Shown here: piece by piece, positions 57,120-64,000 of the stretch
Layout of the letters: each line of letters begins with the position of its first letter
How positions within the stretch are numbered: the stretch's first letter is position 1
DNA from: Delphinapterus leucas
Taxonomy: Eukaryota; Chordata; Mammalia; Artiodactyla; Monodontidae
Reading direction: 5' to 3'
Length of the DNA: 64,000 bases
NCBI RefSeq assembly: GCF_002288925.2
Contig: NW_022098072.1
Location: 23,947,296-24,011,295, forward strand
Program-made: the position numbers and the translations under genes
The notes under the pieces: generated by a model
Databases searched by the model: none
What the model saw: only the letters and a program-made list of their open reading frames with translations
What the model was told of the DNA's origin: nothing

Positions 57120-57385
57120 AAGTGGAGTAATAGCTTAAGAGGGCAGGTTTAAAATCAGACAGATCCAGGTTCAAATGCCAGTATCGGCACTTGCTGACAC
57201 TTAAAACACATATTTTGGTCACGGAAACACACATTTTGGTCAAGGCACTGAATTTCCCTGAGCCTCAGTTTCCTCATCTGTGAAATGTGAGTAACAAGGA
57301 CACAACCTCTTTGGATTGTTGTGAGATTGATTTAAAGCCTTATTCCTGGCACGGTGGAAGTGCTCAAGTATCACTCATGAATAAC
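57120..57385 (+). repeat. MIR SINE with a 21-bp internal tandem duplication
   Basis: Full MIR order: 'agggcaggtttaaaatcaga', 'cagatccaggttcaaatgcc', 'gcctcagtttcctcatctgt', 'tcctggcacggtggaagtgc'. In the middle, 57204-57224 and 57225-57245 are two copies of a 21-base unit (AAACACAYATTTTGGTCAMGG) with two differences. Confidence 0.88.
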
Positions 57386-57840
57386 TGTCAACAACAACAA
57401 CAATAAAAACAGCAACAATTCAGCCCCACTCATTTCCAATTCATTGTACCTGCTCTTCCCTGAATTTGGAATTTCTCTCTTCTTCACTAATCTCTGAGCT
57501 TCCTTAGGCTCCACATACTTTTTAGCAACCATGAAGACCATGTGTATATAGTTCTGTGCAATTGCAAAACTTACATTGCTCTGTATTCTAGTTGCCAAGT
57601 ACTGTAATAACCATTAAAAAATACTTTCCCGATATATTATTTTGCACCTGTGTAAACCTAAGCAGCTGTGCTCAGCTATGTATAAATATTTGCTTATGTG
57701 CTTCTGTTACATTTATTTATGTGATTCTGTCTACAGCCAGTTGCTCTGTAAATGATAAACTCCTCAGGGCCAAGGACCTCACTCTCTACTTCTGCAACAG
57801 ATCCGAGGATCCGGGTATCCTCCCAAGAATAGATTTCAGG

Positions 57841-57993
57841 AAGGCTGAAACTTGAACATATAGTACTACTTTAATAAGATGTTAATGACAAGTTTCCAAA
57901 CATTGTGTTTGGAACATATGTTTCAAGGCTGAAACTTGAACATACAGTACTGCTTTAATAAGATGTTAATGACTAGCTTCCAAACATTGTGTT
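57841..57993. repeat. Imperfect tandem duplication, period 84 bases
   Basis: About 70 bases starting AAGGCTGAAACTTGAACATA at 57841 recur starting at 57925, with a handful of substitutions. Both copies end in AACATTGTGTT. A 13-15 base link (about 57911-57924) lies between them. It matches no repeat that I know. Confidence 0.9.
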
Positions 57994-58274
57994 CTCATTG
58001 AGAGCATTATTTCTTAAAGCAGTTTCAGCCACAGCCAGTGTTCTGTGGAAATGTTCAACTTAGAGGTCTTCGGTTGGTGATTTTTCACATTTTAAAAGTT
58101 AAAAGAACAAAGCTATAATTTGGGAAACAACAAGTTAACCATCAAGAAAAAGAAAGAAGGGTTTAGTAATTGTTACTTTCAAGAAAGCTTCAGATCATAT
58201 TTCCTTTGACCAGTGAAGTGATTGGTACGTTGGATTAAGAAAATATCGAGTCACGCCTAATAGTCAAATAATCA

Positions 58275-58490
58275 TAGCTGCACTTTTAGAGCACTTAATA
58301 GGTGCCTCGTTAGGAGTTTGTTTTGTCTTGTCTCATTCAGCCTCCCCAGCACTCCCATGAGATAGGCACCATGTTCCTCTCCATTTCACATTCAAGGAAA
58401 CTAAGGTTAAGAAAGGTTTACCTATTATCCAGGATGCAGCTGAAAAGAAATGGAGCCAGGCCATGTTAATCACTGAGCTGTACTGCCTTC
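58275..58490 (-). repeat. MIR SINE, antisense
   Basis: 'gagcacttaataggtgcctc', 'actcccatgagataggcacc', 'aaggaaactaaggttaagaa' and 'gctgtactgccttcttc' on the plus strand are a reversed MIR. Confidence 0.75.
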
Positions 58491-59620
58491 TTCAAAAGTG
58501 AAGGAGTTTTACAGATGAGATATAAAGATAATTCCAGTATTCCTCTTTTTCTTCTTCCATAATACTACCCCTGCCTGGACCCCTGCAAGGGAGAGGAAAT
58601 TCTATTAGTATATTCATGATTAAGCTTGCTTACTATAGATAAATAATGATAACTGCAGGGGTTTTGGATGGTTTGCTAGGAAAATTTAAAAAAAAAAGAA
58701 AGAAAAGAAAACTCTCTCCCTAGTTGTTTGCCTTCAAATGCTCCTGCTCTCCCACTGCCTGGCTCTCCCTTCACTGACTTATAGTGAAATATTCAAGGGA
58801 GGGTTGTCCTGTCAGAGTGAAGCCATTAAGGAAAATGTCTCACCGCCTTTTGAGAGGACAAGCAGGAAACCTCTTTTGCTTTCTTTCTCTTTTACCCTCA
58901 TCCTCTTCTTTTCCCTCCCCAGCTCTATTCTTTTAGAATAAATAACAGCTAACTTCACTCAGGCATTGGGTAACTTGAGCCATCTCGAGCATTGTCTGAG
59001 AAAGCTGGCTCTCAACACACACCACGTGCAGCTGCTTGGGGCCCTGCTCTTTGGCAGCCTCACCATCCCCATCTGCTCCTCCTGGATGTCAGGACCCAGC
59101 AGTTACAGAACTGGCCTCTGGACCTGCACGTAAAGCATGCTTTTGTAATAAAACATCCAGTTGGTCTCTTCCAACTTCAGACATTCTGTGAGTCTCTCAG
59201 CTGTGAGTTGTAGGGGATCCAAGAACCTCTCAGTGGAGTCAGGACTGGGCTGTGGCTGATTTGTAGCATTCTTACATTTGTTCTGTTTTACAACAAGAGA
59301 GTTTCCACGTCAAAGCAGCATGCTGTATTCTATAATGTGATGGTGGAGAGCAGAGGAGGATGGATAGAAAAGGATGCTGATGATGCTTACACTTCAAGCT
59401 CCTCAAATGCCTGGGTTCTGACGGGGGCCTCTGCTGCATTCATAATTCATAATTCTCCCAGATTGTATAATCATAGAAATGGCCTCCCAAATTGTGTAAT
59501 CTTCAGGCCACTTAATACTTGGGTCTGGCCCTGGTTGAGTGACTTTTTGAGAAGTAGTTTAATTTACATTGTGTTTGACTAAGAAATTCAAGCCCTTGAA
59601 GGCTAAATATGAGGAAGGTA
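58491..59620. other. Intergenic sequence, no clear feature
   Basis: No gene or nameable repeat apart from a short A-rich run at about 58687-58710. Confidence 0.35.
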
Positions 59621-59624
59621 GTGC

Positions 59625-59850
59625 AAATAATATGAATAACTAACATATCTTGAGTCTTTTACATGCAGTAGGTACTGTTTTAAGCATTTTTCTTATTCTA
59701 ACTCTTCAACTCTCACAACAACCCTAAGCACTAGGTCTATTTTTAGCCCATTTTTAGGATGGGGATATTGAGGTTAAGTGACTTACCTAGGGCTCCAGTT
59801 CAGGCAGTCCCAATCCCGAGCCTTTGCTGTTAGCCGCTGTACTATGCTGG
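59625..59850 (-). repeat. MIR SINE, antisense
   Basis: 'cttttacatgcagtaggtac', 'ctctcacaacaaccctaagc', 'gaggttaagtgacttaccta' and 'ttagccgctgtactatgctg' on the plus strand are a well-kept reversed MIR. Confidence 0.85.
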
Positions 59851-61015
59851 TGTGAACTGAGACTTTCTATCTTACTTCTGGTTCTTTTGATGTCTTTGTT
59901 CGTTGTCTTCAGTAAGTCAATGAGTTTCTTTTTGCCTTAGTCACCTCATCAGAAGATTTTACCTCTCTGATTTCCAGAGGTGAGAATGGAATTACATGTT
60001 TCATATAGGAGCCTGGAATCAGAGAATTGGCAAAATGTGCTCTGATCAAAATCCAGAGATAGCAAGTGACTTGCCATTTGGCAACAGAACTGGGGTTGGC
60101 ACTCATGGCTCTATTTCTCACTCCTCACCACGAAGGCTCTTCTTCAGAATATACTTACATTGTAATAAGTCTAGAGTAGAGTAGAGTGGTATAGCAAGTG
60201 CAGAGCATAGAGTAGAATTTCTGTCTGTATTCAGTCAAAGTTTGATATAAATCCGTGTTCTTAATTTCAAAAATTAAAAAGAAATTCTTTTTATTTTACT
60301 TGTAAATAATTGTATCTTTGTTCACATAAAAAGAAATTCCACATTGTGTTACAAAAGGGAACAGTTAACTTCTGTGACTCACATGATTATTATCTTTAAA
60401 AAGAGCCATTCAATAAATAAGCAGCCCATATTTCAGTTCAGGGCTGTTGATGTTTTCAGTGGATTCTTCTATAAAATGTAGCGTAAATAAATAAGTTGAA
60501 ATTGTTTGTTTAGACAAATCTAAAACATTTACTCCCACACAAGCAATGAAATGTAGATTTTTCTTTTGAGGCTTAGATGTTTCTCACAGTATTATAGTGG
60601 TTCACTGGAGTTCCACTCATGCTCAAGGTCATTACATATCTGAAACCCTCAGGAAACACATTGTATTATTGTTCTTGAACCACTTGAGCATTGTAGATCG
60701 ACTGAGTTTTAAAACCACATCATGGGTGAAAAGCACAAAATTGTGTTATTATGGTTTTCTTCAAGGAATCCCAGAATTTCTAACTGTAGCTTTAACTGTG
60801 TTATACAATAACTCTCCCAAACACCATTTTAAACAAGTAATCTTTTTTATTATTTCTTTTGGCCTTCTCCTTTTGTGTGTATAAACAGTGAAGACTCACA
60901 GTATTTTTTGTCAGCCCTGCCCTCACATAACCCACACTAAGAATTTCTACTTTCTTCACATTTGGTAGTAACTCCTCACTAGGCCTTTGGGCTATAAGGG
61001 TAACTTAAAGGACAG
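59851..61015. other. Intergenic sequence, no clear feature
   Basis: A few GTAGA-type short repeats lie at about 60172-60215. No gene or named repeat is seen. Confidence 0.35.
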
Positions 61016-61019
61016 GAGA

Positions 61020-62030
61020 CCCACTTGGCCGTCAGACTTTGGAGAGCCTCCTCACCTCCAACCTTTGCCCTGTCAGTGTCCCCAGTTCTAATAAGGAGAG
61101 AAAGAGAGGAAACAATTCCTCTCATCTACCCTAAATTCTCCTCAAGATACCACTCTGTGATTCTGCTTTTTCTCACCTTCACATTCTTGGAAGGAGAGTT
61201 GACACATGTTACTTCAATGTCCTTGCCTCCTTCAGTCCTTGGAAACCTCCTCATCTTTGTGACTGCAACACTGGCACAGTTGACCGCTCCATTCTCTGAA
61301 CTCTGCACACTTCTTACTTTCTAGATACAACTCACCTTTGGTTCTCTTCTTAGCTCTTGGACCACTTTTCCCTTTCTTCCCTTTCCTTTGCTGATTGCTC
61401 TTCCTTTGACCAAATATTAAATGTTATCTAAATTTCCAACTCTGTTTGTTGTTCTTTTCTTCAGCTTTCCACATCACCCTGGCTGATTTCACCCAATCTC
61501 TTGGTGTGAACTCCAGTATTTTCTCTACAAATTCTACCTCCAGCTTGATCCTCTTATCTGAGCACCAGACACAAACTTCCAAATAATCTTTGACCTGCTC
61601 CAGCTGGAAGACCTGAAGCATCTCAAACAATACATATAAAAATAAAACTATCACCTTCTCTGTAAAACCCATCCTTTGCTTTGTGTTCTTCATGGACATT
61701 GGTAAATGTCATCACTGCTTATGGGTCCATTCCATCTTAAAATGTCAGATGTCTTCAACTCTTCTTTCTGCCTCACTCTAGTATCCAATCATTTGCTAAA
61801 ATCCTGGCAGTTCTATCCTGAATGCCTCTCAAATCCAGCTATTCCCACTGTTACTCTAAATATGTCACATATCATCTCTCGGTCTAGGTAATTCTATCTG
61901 CCTAACTACTGTTTCTGATTTCAATATCTCCTTCCTTTCCTTCACCTCCACTGTATTCTCTCCATGCCACCAGAGTGGCCTTTATAACATGAATCTTAAT
62001 GGCAGACGCTTCTGTCTATAAACTTATAGT
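61020..62030 (+). repeat. L2-like LINE fragment, strongly diverged
   Basis: Pyrimidine-rich wording in L2 ORF2 order: 'ctcttcttagctcttggacc', 'ccagctattcccactgttac', 'tatgtcacatatcatctctc', 'gccaccagagtggcctttat'. No intact frame remains. The 99-codon frame at 61025-61324 is not a gene. Confidence 0.5.
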
Positions 62031-62699
62031 TCCTTAAGGATCCATAATATTAGATTAAAAAAATCATACAAAAGAATATAAAGAATAATCTCAATATTAG
62101 TAAAAATAACACACATACACACAGTCCACCAAAATGTAAGCTGTGGTTGTCTTGTTATTGCTAAATCATAGTATTGGGATGAGTTGTATTTTCTTTTTTT
62201 GCTTACTCTTATCTCTACAATGAGAATATGTTACTTGTGTAACAAGGCAAAATTAGTATTTAAAAACAAACTGATGGAGTAAAAAAGAGCTGACCTAAGT
62301 AACTTTGGAAACAGTGTTTTTACTAGATGCTATAAAGCTAAAAATGAAAAGAACAATACATAAACACTGTACTCTTGTTGGTAAATTCATTTCTTACAGG
62401 GTTATGCATTGGCAATTGTGAAACTGCTTTACAAGTATACAAGCAATAAACAAATATGTAAATAAATTGCAGATAATGAGAGTCAGGTTTCTCACTGCAA
62501 GGGACAGAAGTTACAAATAAGCAAGTGGGGAAGGCTGAAATAAACCTGGTGGTAGATTAGAGCTGGAAACATCAGTACAAACGCATGTTTAATTTAATAT
62601 TTGAACAGATAGATGGATACAAAACAATTATTGATATGTGTGTGTACATGGGTTAGTACACATGTATACATTTCCTAGCTCTGTCCTTTGAGAGGGCCA

Positions 62700-63775
62700 A
62701 GAAGCAGTGAAATCTCAGTAGCAACAAGCACACCAGCACCTGGACTTGGTTTCCAGAAGTCATTTTCCAACATCAGGAACCAAAGGTCCTTGGAGAAATA
62801 TCTGACTCTAGTCCTGGGTCACAGAAAATCAAAGATGAGCCTGGAGCACTCGTAGTGCCAGATTGAGAGGAAATGCATTAAAAAAAAAAAAAAGATGGAG
62901 CATGTCAAAAGGACATAGGAACCAACTTGAAAGAGCTTGAAATGCTAAAAGGTGAAACAATTTGAGCAAAAAAAAAAAAAAAAGAGAGAGAGAATTGAAT
63001 TATAACCCAAATAATTTTTTTAAAAATCCTACTTTTATACTAACATAAATAAATGGTTGAATAAATAAATAAATGGGGGAGAAGAGGCAAATCTTTCTTA
63101 CGGAAGAATTCCAAATAATTTATGTAGATACCACTCCCCTCTCTGGGGGGCGGGTAGAGCTTAATTCTCTTCTCCTTTAGTGTAAGCTAGACTTAGTGCC
63201 ACTCCTCTAATGAATGTTGTTAGAAAAAAAGGGAAAACTTGTCCCTGTACAGTGGAGAAAAGTAGCAGACAGCGCCTTAACCACGCGATCACCACACCAG
63301 TGATTAGTGATTTTAACATCATGTTCCCCCTTATGAGGGGATGAGCGGGGCGCATCACCTCTGGGGTATTCTTCCCCCAAATCATGAGAAAACAACAGAT
63401 AAACTAAAATTCAGGGATGTTCTACAAACTATCTGACCAGTACTCTTCAAAAGTGTCAAGGTCATGAAAAACAAGAAAGACTAAGAAACTTTCACAGATA
63501 GAGGAGACTAAGGAGACATGATGCTTAAATGCAATGTGGTCCCTTGGATCCTGGGACAGAGAAAGAACATTAGTGGAAAAACTGGTGAAATCCAAATGAA
63601 GTCTATAGCTTAAATAAAGGTAATGTATTAATGTTAATTTCTTAGTTTTGACAAATGATCCATGGGTTTGTAAAATATTAAGATTAGGAGAAGCTGGATG
63701 AAAGTATATGGGAACACTGTTCGATTTTAGCAACTTTTCTATAAATCAGATATTACCCCAAAGTAAAAACTAAAT
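62700..63775 (+). mobile_element. L1ME-type LINE 3' end
   Basis: The plus strand follows an old L1ME 3' UTR: 'aacttgaaagagcttgaaat', 'gagcaaaa' run, 'ttatactaacataaataaat', 'ggagaagaggcaaatctttc', 'gtattcttcccccaaatcat', 'gaccagtactcttcaaaagt', 'gtcaaggtcatgaaaaacaa', 'aagattaggagaagctggat', ending at 'ccaaagtaaaaactaaataa'. It contains two pure A runs (about 62880-62893 and 62970-62985) that have grown since insertion. Reading frames on the minus strand here are shadows. Confidence 0.85.
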
Positions 63776-63809
63776 AAAAAAACAAACAAAAACATCTCAT
63801 GGCCTGTGC

Positions 63810-63930
63810 AGGGCTTCTCAACCTGTCTTGAAAAACTCATCTGGAAGTTTTTCAAAAGTACATGCTTGGGCACCACCTGGGAGATTCTGGTTCAATAGGA
63901 CTGTGGTTGAGTCAGGGAAACTACAACACA
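63810..63930 (+). repeat. MER5-like fragment
   Basis: 'ggcttctcaacctgtcttga' then 'acatgcttgggcaccacctg' and 'gagattctggttcaatagga' follow a MER5/hAT-type element. The rest of the window to 64000 shows nothing further. Confidence 0.45.
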
Positions 63931-64000
63931 TAATTGTAAAGTGGCACAGGAGAGCCTCATATACTTCAGGTATTGCAAAACCACTTGTCTGTGGTTTTGC

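Noticed and set aside
1..64000. CRISPR arrays, operons, integrons or other prokaryotic systems
   Set aside because: The DNA is mammalian by repeats, gene structure and base composition. No regularly spaced short repeats or compact gene clusters are present.

Overview
This is a stretch of mammalian nuclear DNA, almost certainly from a cetacean (whale or dolphin). The best taxonomic evidence is a near-intact SINE at 33915-34131 of the tRNA-derived CHR type, whose GC-rich body is typical of cetaceans. Two longer, older CHR-like SINEs and cetartiodactyl-type L1 copies support this. There is no bacterial or viral gene organisation, no operon and no CRISPR array. Nearly all of the longer open frames are repeats, low-complexity sequence or chance.

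The one protein-coding gene I can support is LAMA4 (laminin subunit alpha-4) on the minus strand. Its first coding exon is at 28751-28945: 65 codons, a signal peptide and the short N-terminal segment, ending in a clean splice donor. It lies in a CpG-rich block (about 28770-29340) that probably holds the promoter and 5' UTR. Positions 28750 down to 1 would then be the 5' part of LAMA4 intron 1; I saw no second coding exon by eye. Positions above about 29100-29600 are upstream, intergenic DNA.

Within the intron (1-28750) the main features are a 3.65-kb 5'-truncated and broken L1 (8205-11860), a recent twin-primed L1 with an inverted 5' half and a perfect 16-bp target-site duplication (16791-17506), two very short L1 3' ends with target-site duplications (2843-3047, 13830-13986), an MLT1-type solo LTR (16085-16508), an older L1 3' end (23390-23948), several MIR, L2 and MER5-like fragments, a (GAAA)n tract, and an unexplained pair of about 100-bp direct repeats (25391 and 26674).

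Upstream of the gene (29600-64000) are an inverted pair of related, unnamed sequences (32576-32870 and 33490-33903), one of which has taken two later insertions; three CHR-type SINEs with target-site duplications; several L2 copies, one with a recognisable reverse-transcriptase C-terminus (35530-36370); a processed NPM1 pseudogene (53828-55084) bounded by a target-site duplication and placed in the 3' end of an old L1; an 84-bp-period tandem duplication (57841-57993); and an L1ME-type 3' end (62700-63775).

I found no evidence for a new biological system. The observations most worth a second look are structural: the inverted and direct repeats of unknown family, the upstream ORF that overlaps the LAMA4 start codon, and well-preserved insertion scars. 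Repeat family names come from recognising consensus-like sequence by eye, so boundaries are approximate unless a target-site duplication fixes them.
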